Notes: generated from the letters alone by a model not told the origin. Counted from the first letter of the stretch, positions 13,501 through 24,813 are shown. The stretch: DNA of 64,000 nucleotides from Paramacrobiotus metropolitanus (GCF_019649055.1 NW_026570438.1:1-64000); one strand, 5' to 3'. Made by a program: numbers and translations.

Positions 13501-14922
13501 CGCGATCGTCCATATTGCTGCACATACCTTCACGCAAAAAAAAATCAGAATTCGACGGTAAAAATTCCTCTGCAACGTTCTCAGAATCCCCAAAAAAATC
13601 CATATAAAATACCCAAAAATCAGAAATATTACTTAAAAAACATAATTAAAATAAGTAATCTGAAAACCGAACTAAGCACCAATAAAATCAAATTAAATTA
13701 AAATTTTAAAGAAAAAAACATTCATATTTATTAGATTTTAGGAAAAAATAATACTAAAATCAGGAAAAAATTAAATAAAATACTAGACAAAAAAACTAGC
13801 AAAAAAATAAAAATTCAAAAATACAATTAAAATTAATAATTTAAAACCAGAATTAAGCGCGAATAAAATCAAACTGAGTTGCAAAACAACAATAAATATT
13901 GAAAATAAAATAATGAGTACAATTACTTCTCAACGTACTTTTTCAGCATTTTATTGATGATCTGCAGATCCTTATCGTCCTGCGCCAGATAGCACATCTT
14001 CTTCAGGTCTTCCGTCACGGTGACGTTAAAGAAATTGGAGTTAGTCGTCAAATACTGCTCCATTCGTTTCCTGAAAACCTCTACACCCCCACAAAAAATT
14101 CAAATAAAATTCTGAATAAATAAAAATAAATTTCCGGAAACATTATAAAAATATTAATTAGAAAATAAAATTAGGCCAGGTTAAAACCACAACAAATTTA
14201 CCAATCGAGAATAAATAACTCGAATAAAACAGAAAATAAAAATATAAACTTGGAAAAGACAGCTGCAACGAACAGCTACAATTAGAATAAAAAATAACAA
14301 CTAAAATAAATAATAATAAAAAATAAATCTTGAAAAAGACAGCATAAAAATTACAACCAAAATAAATATTAACAAAAAATAATGGAAGAAATTCTGAAAA
14401 TAATAAATTTATTTTAAAATTAAATTAAATTGATTTTAGCCCTCAAAAATGAAGAAATATTAGAGAAAACAGAAAAAGAAATACCTAAATAACAAACGAA
14501 GCTGCTGTAGGAAAGAACCACGAAAATCCCGCAACAAATTATACTTTCAATTTAAAATCAAGATTTAACGGACAAGTTTAACGAAACTGGATAGGAAAAA
14601 GGCTTTGCAACGCACCTTCCCTCGTGTCGAGTTGGGTGGCCGTCGCAACGCGGTCCGCTTCGTATCTGTCGAGTCCCAGGGAGTCCTTAGCGAAGAGTCG
14701 CTGGCACGCTGACACTGTCGGGATTCAAATTCACAGTCACACATTTGCACGCCCGAACACGGTAGAACATTTTCAGACGATGAGCGAGGATCTAAACTAA
14801 CCAGAGAAATTCCGCGGCGCAGTAATTACGATGCTGTTGTGGCGAAATATTCCGCAGTTAAAATGCACGCAACTGGCCACTGTTCTCCATGTCGCTCCCA
14901 TCCAGCGCGCACTCGGCGTCAT
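7547..14922 (-). CDS. PTCD2: PTCD2-like mitochondrial pentatricopeptide-repeat protein
   Basis: Nine minus-strand exons join in frame with GT-AG borders: 14922-14802, 14714-14616, 14080-13927, 13527-13410, 12071-11892, 11033-10920, 10110-9919, 8522-8358 and 7765-7547, 453 residues in total. The N-terminus (MTPSARWMGATWRTV) is basic and amphipathic, as in a mitochondrial presequence. The middle aligns along its length with animal PTCD2: a TREEVFRKRMEQYL helix, a FGPLLMRLHYHLNKPEAAL segment, then AACYKL and the helical repeats. PTCD2 is a PPR-type matrix protein linked to processing of mitochondrial cytochrome b RNA. The last exon (73 residues, Arg/Gly/Asp-rich) is longer than in vertebrate forms. 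Introns are AT-rich and carry repeats; the exon at 10110 begins exactly at a transposon edge. No frame break is seen. The homology call is from remembered family patterns; the exon structure is read directly. Confidence 0.9.
8630..8720 (+). repeat. Dispersed repeat fragment in a PTCD2 intron
   Basis: TACAGGGTGTCAAAAATGG followed by CACTTTCGCGCACTC matches copies at about 3515 and 46715. The short copy suggests a truncated member of the family. Confidence 0.5.
10114..10300 (+). mobile_element. CAGTGGAACC-ended transposon fragment abutting a PTCD2 exon
   Basis: The sequence starts CAGTGGAACC right after TA (10112-10113), the terminus expected of a pogo-like element. Its body matches 2864-3030 in inverted orientation. 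The opposite end is unclear. On the minus strand its edge forms the splice acceptor of the PTCD2 exon starting at 10110. Confidence 0.55.
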
Positions 14923-15590
14923 TTCTGCAGAATCGCCAACTAAACAAAATCTAGAAAACTGTACCAGTTCCGGCTGTTCCACAACTTGCAAACTGAGGAA
15001 TAAATGTCTAATGAAAAGGCAGAGAAAGCCCAGGAAAGAATTTATTGTGGAAGAAATTAGAAAACTGAAAAGTCAGCCAAAACAGAAATAACATGAAACA
15101 TTAAACAACATGAATTTAGCGTCGTGCAGTGACGTGCACCCTGCGCTGAGGCCGTGCTCGCTACGCAACGCTACAGATTACCGTAGCGTAGCGAGCGCAA
15201 CCCCACCCCAGCGCATAAGATCTCCTCGGCCACTGTTCTCGACGGTATGCGGGTGCCGCCTCGGTACGACAGTCTGCTGCAACGCGAATTAATTGTTTTT
15301 CATTTTGACAAAATAATCGTGGATTGCTCGGAATTTGCTTTGGTTTTTGATCTTTTCTTTTGTAAATGTATATTACCATCTCAAACTACAGAGTACTTGA
15401 AACAGTAAATAGCAAAATGCATAGGCGAGTTTAACTCGCTTGGGCGGGAGGGGCACTGAGAACCCAAGAACCCCAAAGATAGCCAGATAACTCACTGCAA
15501 AACTTATAAAAAATTTTATATAAAGTATGAAACGAATCAAGATTGTTGGTACAGCAAGATCTCAAGTAAGCAATTACATGATAACGGACA
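14923..15590. other. Upstream region of PTCD2, no gene recognised
   Basis: The block just above the PTCD2 start is likely 5' UTR and promoter. A GC-richer patch at 15120-15290 has no convincing reading frame. Confidence 0.4.
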
Positions 15591-16260
15591 TTTTCGCGCG
15601 GAGCGCGAAGCCGACGAACGTTTTCACTGCAGAAATTACTAGAAATTTTATAAAAAAAAAGCAGAAATAATTTGAATAATTTTCAGCGGAATTCAAAAGG
15701 CAAAAAGCATTACAATATTTTAAGTACAGTCTGTACAGAGTCAGAAAACCAGTGAACTTTAGCGCAAAGCGCGAAGCCGGCGCACGATTTCATCGCAGAA
15801 ACTGCCAGAAATTATATAAAAATTTCTAAAAAATGTAAGATACAGATACGTCATTGAAATTTTTCTGCAGCGGATGTTAAACGGAACAACAGCAATGCGG
15901 TATGATGTACAGAGTTGAGAAAAACAGCAAATTTTCGCGCGGAGCGCGAAGCCGATGCACGCTTTTAAACCTAAGATTGCTAGAAATTCGATAAAAAATA
16001 GTAAAATATTACGAGTTTCTGATAAAACTCCTTTAGGAACATGGTTTATTAATAAAAGAATATGTTATTCCCAGATAATGTGCGCTTCGTGGAAGAGCGT
16101 GAACTGTACACCCACGTTTTGCGCAGTGATTTTAAGTTACATTCGTTAAAGTGCAACAAAGAGGCAATTTTGCGCGGAGCGCGAAGCTAACAAACGGTTT
16201 GACTGAAAAACTCGCTAGAAATTCGATAAAAAATAGCAGTTTCTGCAGTTTTTTCCGAAG
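15590..16260 (+). repeat. Degenerate tandem repeat with a GC-rich core
   Basis: Four units start near 15590, 15763, 15932 and 16164, so the spacing is 170-230 bp. Each opens with a core close to CGCGCGGAGCGCGAAGC and continues into an AT-rich part with a CTAGAAATT...ATAAAAA segment. A further CGCGCGAAGCGCGAAG core lies near 18006. The cores are strongly conserved while the rest drifts. Confidence 0.7.
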
Positions 16261-16261
16261 C

Positions 16262-16374
16262 CGGTAAATTTTTTCTAGCAATAGTCCCCCCTTTACTTTT
16301 TTGAAGTACCCACTTTTCCGAAAATTTCGGAGGGGGCACGTGCCCCCGTGCCCCCTCCCTAAATTCGCCCCTGG
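16262..16374 (-). mobile_element. Possible end of a DNA transposon (G/C-run terminus)
   Basis: Read on the minus strand from 16374, the sequence begins CAGGGGCGAATTTAGGGAGG and goes on with long G runs around a GGGCACGTGCCC palindrome. Such termini occur on many animal DNA transposons. No matching second end was found, so this is a fragment. Confidence 0.35.
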
Positions 16375-16812
16375 GCCAAAATGTACCCAGTTTTGTGCCG
16401 CTGCACACAGACTTTTGATTAAATCAGCAGTGAAATTCCAATTGTAGCTGATACGGCAGACGTGCCGGTTGTTGCTAAGTTTAAGCCAGTAAAAACCGTC
16501 AAGAGATCGTTTCGTGATAGTGTTAGTACAGGCTACAGCTGCCATATACACTGTAACTCGTCCGCGTAATTATTCTGAAAACTAATGTAAGATTTCCTGG
16601 TCGCGATAAAGAATGCACGCATATTTTCGGGAACCATCATGCGGCAATCATGATCAATCGATAACCGTGGTTTTCTTCGGCTACGAGTCTGTCCTTGCAG
16701 GTCCTTGCAATTTCACTCGTTTTGTACATCGATGGTAGAAACACTTGCTTATCCAGTCCGTCGGTGAGAACCGATTTTGCTGCCATAGAATTCCGGATAA
16801 TACTGGAAAACG
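16375..16812. other. No gene recognised; presumed 5' region of the next gene
   Basis: No coding signal is visible. The secreted Cys-rich gene starts at 16813. Confidence 0.4.
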
Positions 16813-19287
16813 ATGGTTCTCCGTGTTTGTTTGACAGCATGTCTGGTGATCGTCGCAACGAGCAGTCAGCGGGCGGTACCGCCTTCGCTCCTGATGGTGC
16901 CAAATAACTGTACAACCGAAGAGCAGACAGCGGCTCAACAATGCCCACACTCCATCGACACTCTGTTACTGAAGAACAGTGACATGGTGCAAAAGCTGGA
17001 AACTGTCTTCGGGGGAAAACCCAGAGGGAATCCCAATGCGACCACCATGTCTCGTGTCGTTGAATTTTTGTGCGGGTAATTCTCCATCGCCATAAGGAAC
17101 TTTACTGCTGCCTTTTGCTACGTATTCCTTGTGTACTGACATGCGAAAGTCGCACCGCAGTAGATTACCAAACCTGCTCAATCGGTAGGGGAATATGCTC
17201 TGGACTCCGTAAGTGGTACAACTGCCTACTTCCGCTAGGTACAAGCGGATTGCTGTGCCTAACGAAAGTTGTCGAAACCGAAACGCTCAGAAACTTCCCA
17301 AATGTTTAATCACCAAACCGAACGAACAAACAATCAGAACAGAACAGAACGAGATATGAACTTCCTTCTAACCTAGAGTCACTCCGACCTTTCAGCCCGA
17401 GACAAGCTCACAGATTTAGTTGAAGTTAGAAACTAGAGCCCTGCACGAGCAGCAAAAGTGCTGCTCAACTCGCTCGTTTCTGCTTTTTTAAACTTCCTGC
17501 TCGCTCAGCTCGCTCGCGCCCAAACCGCCGCTCGCTCAACTCGCTCGTTTTCAAATTTTTCTTTGCTTCCGCTCGCTCAACTCGCTCGTAATTTTATTTT
17601 GGCAAATCGGCTCGCTCGTGAGATCGGCAAAAATTTACGTATCAATTTTTTTTACACGAATTGATTATACCAAACTTTTCACCAACACAAAAAACTCAGT
17701 AAGTGTAATTGGATGTTCGGAGACAATCACTTATATCTCCATACTGGTAGTCCATTTCATTACAGTTTTCCATTTTTTCGCTAATACATTTCTCTAGTTT
17801 TCAACTGGATGTAGATTTCTTAATTTAGCCTGAAATAAATACGTATAATAGAATGCATGCTCGAAAATTAAAATGCGCCTTTCTTAGGAAGCATTCAACT
17901 GGTTCATAAACCCGTCAAATAATGTTTTTGTTGGCTACGAGTACAAAATATCAAAAGTTAGTCCGGAGTCCCAACCGGTCTAGAAAAGTCGGTACTGTAA
18001 ATCACTTCGCGCGAAGCGCGAAGGTGACGGTGGTTTAAGATCGTTTTCAGGTCGGTCATTGTAATTTAGTACTAGAAACTTCTCCAGTTCGCACAATGTC
18101 AGCCTGTAGGCTCGCGATTGCTCGCACCCGACCATCCTGCTCGCTCGGCTCGTTCGCAATTTTTTTCTATTGCTCAGCTCGTTCGCAAATTCGCAAAACG
18201 ACGCCTGCTCGCTCGAAGTGCTCGCGAGCGCCGAGCGCTCGTGAGCCGAGCCGAGCGGCTCGGCTCGTGCAGGGCTCTAGAACTTAGTACTGTATAAGGT
18301 AATATTTTGTTTAGCCTAAATGCATAGTAGATGTGTTTATTTTTTAGTCCGGTGACTACCGCGATTTCCTGTATCGAACGGCTGCCGCGTCCATGCTTTT
18401 TCCACCCGGATTTGCCAACATCCATGCGCTGGATTCTGTTTAACTCCCGCATCGCAATCAATGTCAGCGACATTTTCCGTCGAATGTGTGGTGTGCCGGA
18501 TCTCGACCAGCATTTAATCCGGATTGGTGAATGCACACCAGCACTGAACAACCTGACGATTGTTCAAAGCGGTGGCATACGGGAGGAAATTTCTCGTGCA
18601 GCCGGACCGCCACCCCAACTCACAGCCCCGTACATGGATTTTGATTGGGAGTGCCGGTAAAAGCATGTCCAAATTTTGCACGGTTTTAATTTAATTTCCG
18701 GGCTCTCCATGTAGCGTAGATTTCTTGACAAAAGTTTTCCTTCGTATACCATGATTTTTATTACTTTATAAAGTTCCACAATCGCTACGGAACTGGAATA
18801 TCCAGTTCTCGTAATAACCAATAAGCAGTGGCCAATGGAGAAGCCCGCCTTCACTAACACTAGTGTAGTGTATGTGAAAGTACACAGTATGTATCGGGAA
18901 GTACGCATCTTTATTGTAGCTCGACATCTCGCAACTGAACATGAACCGTAGTAACTGCAGTCGGTACATCATAGCGTTGCTAGGTAGGCAACATTGCAGA
19001 ATCTCGAGAATCTCGTGCACGTACATGTCGTACGTACACTCGTACATCACAACTAGTCAGAATACTCCAAACAAAATTTCAAAAATCGAAAAAATAAATA
19101 GAGTGGCATATAGTGCAGCAGACTAATGATCCCGACTGACAAGTGAATATGTTGCAGAGCGATCCGCCGTCATATGGAAATCATGAACCGGGATCTGGTC
19201 ACGTCGACGTGCGGCGAGGATGCCGGTGCGACGTATACCACGGTATTTTATCCGCTGGCGCGAGACATCTTTCTCTGTTCAGAATAA
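16813..19287 (+). CDS. Secreted Cys-rich protein of unknown function
   Basis: Three exons join in frame: 16813-17075, 18348-18656 and 19158-19287, with AG acceptors and GT donors. The product starts with a clear signal peptide (MVLRVCLTACLVIVATSS). The mature part has ten cysteines spread over about 200 residues, with N-glycosylation motifs (NNCT, NATT, NVS, NLT), and it ends ...DIFLCSE. The spacing of the cysteines recalls invertebrate secreted families such as the 27-kDa hemolymph-protein or DUF19 types, but I cannot assign it. Intron 1 is occupied largely by an inverted-repeat transposon at 17433-18280. Confidence 0.65.
17433..18280. mobile_element. Palindromic DNA transposon in an intron
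   Basis: 17433-17450 (CTAGAGCCCTGCACGAGC) and 18263-18280 are exact reverse complements. Both subterminal regions are packed with the short motif GCTCGCTCG or its complement, while the middle is AT-rich. No transposase is present. A clear target duplication was not found. The TAGAG terminus hints at hAT-type, but this is weak. Confidence 0.65.
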
Positions 19288-19329
19288 TTAAAGCTCAGCA
19301 GAGGGAAGCCGTCGTCTAAGTGCTTCATC

Positions 19330-19690
19330 AACCAGTTACGGAGAGTTTCTTTTGACCGAGCGGTTTGCACTTTGCAGTAGTGGCGGTAGCATTTTGGGCA
19401 GGGGGTAAAACGTGGCAGTGGCACCTGCCAGTGGCACTGCCAATGGCATGGCAAGCGATAAAACCTGGCAGATGCCACATAAAATGTGACACCACGTACG
19501 GGAAGCTCGTTCGAAATGGCTGGTCAACTCTGTAATTTTTGAAAATTTTGCCCAGCACACAAATAAATTTATCGTGTACAGCGCACTGATCATGCACGAA
19601 ATGTGTATGGGCCGAAACATAAATTTCCAGCGATCACACTGCATGCGGCGTTTGCACAAAGCGCCGCAATAAAAAGAATGACAAGACACG
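19330..19690 (-). repeat. TGGCA-rich repeat, inverted copy at 44590-44900
   Basis: A core with repeated TGGCA units (GCAGTGGCACCTGCCAGTGG) and a flank through CCAGCACACAAA match, in opposite orientation, the block at 44.59-44.90 kb. The copies are diverged and differ by indels, so they are old relative to the Polinton between them. Confidence 0.6.
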
Positions 19691-19949
19691 TTAAAAACCC
19701 CTTCCCAACGTGTCCTAAATAATCGTTATATGAATACGTAGTAATTATCTTTGCCAGGATTTCGGCCCCTGTTCTTCCCGGCCAGCGAACTCAGCTTCTA
19801 ATCACTCGAGTTTACTGATTTAAAGTGCAGCAGAACCTTCAGAATGCAGGGAGTGTCCCTGGGCTGTTCGCGCTTTGTCAACTTTATTTTGTTACGCCCA
19901 GTGGTCACTCAAACACTTGTTACCATGGATGCTATAGGGCTAACATGTG
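19691..19949. other. Left flank of the Polinton, no gene recognised
   Basis: Host sequence runs up to the target duplication at 19950. Nothing coding is seen. Confidence 0.4.
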
Positions 19950-19955
19950 CTGCTT
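19950..19955. repeat. Target-site duplication, left (CTGCTT)
   Basis: The six bases CTGCTT directly precede the left TIR and are repeated exactly at 40682-40687. Polintons make 6-bp duplications. Confidence 0.92.
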
Positions 19956-20946
19956 AGCAGCAAAGAGAGCTTCTTGCTAGTGGAATCAGCTTACCGGCCA
20001 TGAGAATCGACCAACTGAATAAAAAATAGAATTAATAATTCGATTAAAAAAATTAATTTCCAGCGTGGAAAAAATAATTTCGATAATTCGGACAGAAAAA
20101 TCGTGATTGGCTGGTTTCAGTTAGCTGCTGGACCAATCACTTCACGCGAATCACTTTTGAATCTACCACGGTATTTTTGCTTCTCCAAAAGGTCTGAGTT
20201 CTACAGAACAACTTTTTAAAAGTTTGCCACGGAAATCAAGTTGGGAAAACTAGTATCTTCGTTTTCGTACTAAAGTCATCTCTATCAACCAAGTCTGCAC
20301 GAGTTGGCTTATCGATTTGCAAGTTGCACTTGAGTGCAGTGTACTAAGTGAACTATCGTACTGGTACCAACACAGAGCGAGCGAAGCGACGGCTGTTCAC
20401 AACTTTGATTTTAATTCCGTTAACGCAGCATTCAAACACTCCACAGACTTTGCGCCCAGAAAATTACATTTTCCCGAATGAAAAAGAACAGCAGTACATG
20501 CGGATAAGCGAATAGGCAAACCAGTAAATAATTCAGGAGTATAGGATAACTGCAGGCGATTACTGATACTTTCCAGATTTAACTTCTGACCAAAGTTAAA
20601 TGAACCAATCATATTAACAATACGATAATTTGTAACCATACAACGGTAACCACACTGACGTAATAAACTAGTGAAATAATGCAAGAGAGCGCAGGACTCC
20701 CGCCGAGATGTGCCGCCATTGACCGTAATCCGTCCATTAGCATACAGCTGGCAGTGACCTTTCATGGGATGCAGTGTCCGCAAGAGTAAGCCGGAAAATC
20801 TATGCGGTAGGTACTGGGCCATCGACAGTGTCTTCTCCAACTGGGCGAGGTCCAGGATACAGTTTAGTTCCGCAGTCGCCACAACATTTTTCACCGCCAC
20901 TATCTGTTGATACGAGTACAATTACCAGTACGTACAACTACACAAG
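19956..20946. repeat. Polinton left terminal inverted repeat (991 bp)
   Basis: The reverse complement of 39691-40681 matches over its full length. I could spot about six substitutions, for example in the A/T run near 20025-20035, and no net length change. Similarity stops abruptly after 20946. It contains the second copy of the TBP-like exon. Confidence 0.95.
20397..20899 (-). CDS. TBP-like protein, left TIR copy (5' exon missing)
   Basis: This is the mirror copy of the right-arm TBP-like exon, with the same predicted protein over the whole domain. It covers both halves of the TBP saddle: first half with PHRFSGLLLRT and a GRITVNGGT turn, second half with SYTPELFTGL and HSGKCNFLGAK. The reading frame is open upstream of the splice acceptor at 20900, but no ATG precedes the domain; the first in-frame ATG lies about 30 residues inside. 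The unique first exon of the right copy has no counterpart here. It is therefore either silent, a spare copy kept alike by exchange between TIRs, or spliced to an exon I did not find. It points outward, towards the element end. Confidence 0.75.
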
Positions 20947-22673
20947 ACTGGCAGCGCCTGCATCCCAGGCACCGTCATAGTTTAATGGAACGCGATCCGT
21001 AAGTAAAAATAGGATTTGGTAATAAGCAGCGAAATAATTTCCACAGATTACCTCACTGTTTTAGCTGCTTTATTACTCCGTACTATTTCTGTGTTTTAAT
21101 GTTGTATTATTAAAGTTATTGCGCTTGTGCTGCTGAAGCTTCGTTTCCTTTCAGTGTCGCTTTATCATCATTAACTTTCCGATTGTTTTATGTGAACATT
21201 AAGACTAAAGTAACAACAAGATCGTAACTACAATAATATTACGAACGCAAAATTTTACGCCTAAATTAAATGCATTATTTCTGAATAAATCTGTATGTTT
21301 AATAGCGCCAACGACGAAATTCTCTTTCCTTCTTTGAACAGTGCAGCGTTATCGCTGACTGTGGTCGAAGGCAGATCCAAGGCTACCAGTACCTAGGTAG
21401 TGCAGAGGGATCGTTTTTTCGACGGCTGGTCGGAGCGTTACAATGCTGGTGACGGCCCTTCCGGTAGCTAATACCGATTATTGCTGTTCGCCAAAGGTTA
21501 GAGATAACGAGCGCCATAAGCTTTGTTGGAACGCCCACTAATCATGATAATTTACTTCCGTGCAGATGAACCATACATCGATATTAGTAATTTTGGAAAG
21601 GATTGGCATGTTACTTAGCGGGTTGGGATTGTCTGTCAATGGGCAAAATATCTATTGTGGAGATTACATCTACAGTGGGCACACATGCGTCTTGGTCCTC
21701 TCCGCACTGGTCGTCAATGAAGGTACGCAAAAACACAATTTAGCATACAATAATAATCGCATAAATCGTACTTGCAGCACAGTAACTGATTCGGCTTTTT
21801 AAAATATATTATTTAAACAGATTGCAGCAAAATGACGCGCTTTTTCTTACAATTAGATGGTCGGCATACTTACGCCGGTGCAGCACCAATGTTACTGTAA
21901 TATTACAGTATTATAAAAAAATTAACGCACATGCATATGCACACCAGCACATGTACTCGTATGTAAATTTGAAATTGACACAATTTGGAAAGCTGAATTT
22001 GATTTGGAAGTTTTTTTCTGGAAATTTCTTCCAGTGATGACTACCAGGAATTTGCTTGTTAACAGAAAACATTTTCATAATGTTTTCCGTAACTTCTGCT
22101 TGTTCCTCTGTTTGCAAAACTGTCCTCAGCGAAGCTCGGTACTATTATGTTAGACGCAAGCGTAGACAAAACTGTGAAGTGTTTTCCGTAGTGTGGTACT
22201 CGTTAATTAAAAGTTGGATGCCTTCTTATAGATGCTCCTCGCAGATCTTTGCCCCTCATGGTGGGAGTGTATTTGATTGTCACTGACCGGAATTGTGATG
22301 GTATCCATTTCTTGTGGTCACTACACTGTCGACATTATTTTGGCTTATTACATAACTACCAGGACATTCTGGATGTATCATACAATCATTTGTCACGTCG
22401 AATTGAAGTTAAAGGTGCACCCTTGGTCGTTGTGTGGCGATTGTTTTTAAGGCAGGTAGGTAATAATAAAAATAAGGCAGGTGATAATAAACAATAAAAA
22501 TACATATTTATCTGTACATGGTATACACTAATACAAACACCCTAAATTGTGCTGTTTTCGGATATTTTTTCAGAAAGCATGCGAATAATTTATTTACACG
22601 TGTAATGAATTTTTAGTGATATATTTGTTTTGCTGCCCATTAAAGCTAATCTTCGAGCTTCCTTTCTTTGCAG
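20947..22673 (+). other. Polinton left-arm region, uncertain exons
   Basis: Exon-like pieces are present on the plus strand. 21566-21722 has an AG acceptor, a GT donor and the start MNHTSILVILERIGMLL. A piece at 22238-22455 is open and followed by GTAGGT. I recognise neither. The GalNAc-transferase fragment follows directly, but these pieces do not resemble the preceding part of that enzyme. Confidence 0.3.
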
Positions 22674-23050
22674 GAGAAGTGCTTCTGTTCCGTGATACCC
22701 ACATCGAAACAACTGAAGGTTGGCTGGAGCCTTTATTAGCACGGATTGAAGGGGGTAAAGAGCGCACCGTTTGCCCAATTATTGGTGTAATCTCCGACGA
22801 CACTTTCGAGTATGTTACAGTCTCCGGTATGGTGGGTTCAACTGGAAACTCAATTTCCGCTGGTATACAGCGCCCATTCGGGGAATGGTGCCACGCGGTC
22901 ATGACCACACACTGCCACTGCAGACGCCGATAATAGCCGGTGGATTGTTTCCTAGTAATCGGGACAACTTTTACGAGCTGAGATCGTATGATGGGGGGGG
23001 GTATGGATGAGTGGAGTGGAGAAAATTTGGAGTTCAGTTTTCGCACATGA
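22674..23050 (+). pseudogene. Polypeptide N-acetylgalactosaminyltransferase fragment
   Basis: After a TTTGCAG acceptor the frame reads [20 protein letters not shown], the DxH-containing region of the GT-A fold of GalNAc-T enzymes that start mucin-type O-glycosylation. It continues with [14 protein letters not shown], then, in a second frame, [12 protein letters not shown] and TPIIAGGLF, then, in a third frame, EWSGENLEFSFR, which corresponds to the WGGEN segment. The frame changes lie near 22825 and at a run of nine G (22993-23001), and a TGA follows at 23048. The lectin domain and the N-terminus are absent. It lies inside the Polinton, so it is captured host-type sequence that has decayed. 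Homology is by remembered family motifs. Confidence 0.8.
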
Positions 23051-23520
23051 ATGTGTTCATTTGGTTAATATGTCGGAGCTATCTGTACTATAGAGAAAGA
23101 CTGAACAGTAAAATCTTCCGATGGTATTTTGAAAAGTATTTCTCCGGAAGCTCTTGTACCGCTGAATGGTCGTAGTATTAAGTGAGCAGTGATATCGCTG
23201 ATACCAAATGATATGTTCATGTTTGTGTGCAATGAGTACCTATTTAGTTTCTTTTCTAGGGTAGTTTGACTATTAAATCGTGACGACTGAAACAGTGAAG
23301 TTCTATGTGAATTTTGCGCGTTTGGCAGACGGAAATAAAATTAATAAATTAAAAAATTCTCATTGGCCTAGTGGCTAAGCGACACATTTTTCACCACTTT
23401 TTTCCAAATAAATACGGGATGTTAAAACCGGATTGTATCCATAAATCCCATTATTTTCCAACAAATTTACTAGCCATACATTTTTTTTCCTTTTCTCACG
23501 TATTGCAAAATCTTATTGCT
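23051..23520. other. Spacer upstream of the ANP32-like gene
   Basis: AT-rich and without recognised exons. It probably contains the promoter of the ANP32-like gene. Confidence 0.4.
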
Positions 23521-24436
23521 ATGGATAATAACGCCCTCCACCCCGCAGCCGTCGATCATTTTCAGGATGCTACCGCCAGGGTCGAAGCATACCTGCAGAC
23601 CTTGGCGCCGACGGTGTCGACGCTGTATTTTGACCATATTAAGATGGTTGAAATTCCAGCAACACCACTGTTTGCCGGATTTACTAATATTCAGTAAGAT
23701 TCTGGTATATTAATAATTTTTAGAAATTTTAATAATTTGGCTTAAGTTGTAAATCGAATAAAATGCTTAAATAAATGTAAAATAATTCTACAGGTCTATC
23801 ACTGCGGCCAAGTGTGGCCTTACTTCGCTGGCCAACCTGCCCGGTAAAGCGACACTGCAGTCGCTGTACCTGGAGGGCAACGCTCTTTCCGGATCGGCCT
23901 TGGAGGCCCCCGGGACTTTCACTCCCTCCGACAGCTGCACCTCCCGGACAACCTGTTTGCGTCGGCGGACGACTTCCGACCGATCCGGAACCTGCCTCTG
24001 GATCTGCTAGATGTCGGGTACAACCTGGTCACCCGCAGCTCGTCCTGTCAGGAAGCATTGGAGCTGCTGTTTCCCAACACGGACATCCAGGTGACCGGAC
24101 ACATCGTCCAGGAGGACTCCAGCAGCAGCGCGGAGGAATCGGAATTATATGTTTCCGACACAGGTAATGATTTTAGCTACTGTAATTTATTTTTAGCAAT
24201 AACGTTTATGCTTTCTTTACTTGTTTTGTTTCATATTAACTAGAATTTGAAGAGGAATCCACCAAGGATTCGGAAGAAATGGCAGCCGCCGTCAAGGCGC
24301 TGGAAGAAGGTAATCCTGATTTTCGAACTGATTTATTATTATTTGCTTTTAATTCTTTTTATTCGTAGATCCGGATTGGGAGATGGATCATGTGAGCAAC
24401 TCGTGCTCCGAGGATTCTGCGGATTCGGAATTGTAA
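23521..24436 (+). pseudogene. ANP32-like acidic leucine-rich-repeat protein (frame broken)
   Basis: Four exons are read from splice sites: 23521-23693, 23794-24163, 24244-24309 and 24369-24436. The product has an LRR segment with CGLTSLANLPG followed by LQSLYLEGNALSGS and RDFHSLRQLHLPDN, then LLDVGYN, then a Ser/Asp/Glu-rich acidic tail ending ...CSEDSADSEL. That order (Val/Ile-rich N-cap, short LRRs, acidic C-terminus) is that of ANP32 nuclear phosphoproteins, which act as histone chaperones, PP2A inhibitors and cofactors of some viral polymerases. The frame changes in exon 2 near 23895. An AATAAA follows at 24493. All of it lies inside the Polinton, so it is cargo; whether it is still functional is doubtful. 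Confidence 0.7.
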
Positions 24437-24544
24437 TTCGTTGGTTGTTTTTGCGCTACTTGTATTTTTTTTCAGCATTGTTGTATGAAATTAATAAATG
24501 CCAGTGGGCTACGGTGTCGCTTTACCTTACAAGATAATAATCAC

Positions 24545-24813
24545 AGGTGCTCGCAAATGCATTCACATACACATATTATAGTTCTTTATTCAGTTTATTG
24601 TTGATAATAGTATTGGTATACACACAAACGATCTCACTCGTTGCCAGAGCAACGCTCCGTAGCTACTTTACCCATCTAGTTGCTACTCTACTCAGCTAGT
24701 TGCTAGCGTATTCAACTTGTTTCTTAACTGCATAGTCTTTCGCGGGTTCATCCATGCAATTCGATCTTCATGCAAATTATTCGCACTTGTCTGCACTTAC
24801 AAACTTGTAATAT
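24545..24813 (+). promoter_or_regulatory. Probable promoter region of the 24.85-kb gene
   Basis: The gap contains loosely repeated GTAGCTACT / TAGTTGCTA units at 24658-24710 that resemble a degraded form of the element's GTTAGCCACTG motif. No TATA box is obvious. Confidence 0.3.

Noticed and set aside
15590-16260. A CRISPR array from the regularly spaced cores
   Set aside because: Animal DNA, spacers about 150-200 bp, degenerate copies and no cas genes.
18096-18551. Coding frames in the Cys/Arg/Ser-rich region near 18.1-18.3 kb
   Set aside because: They lie in the GCTCGCTCG-rich end of the intron transposon and read out a simple repeat.
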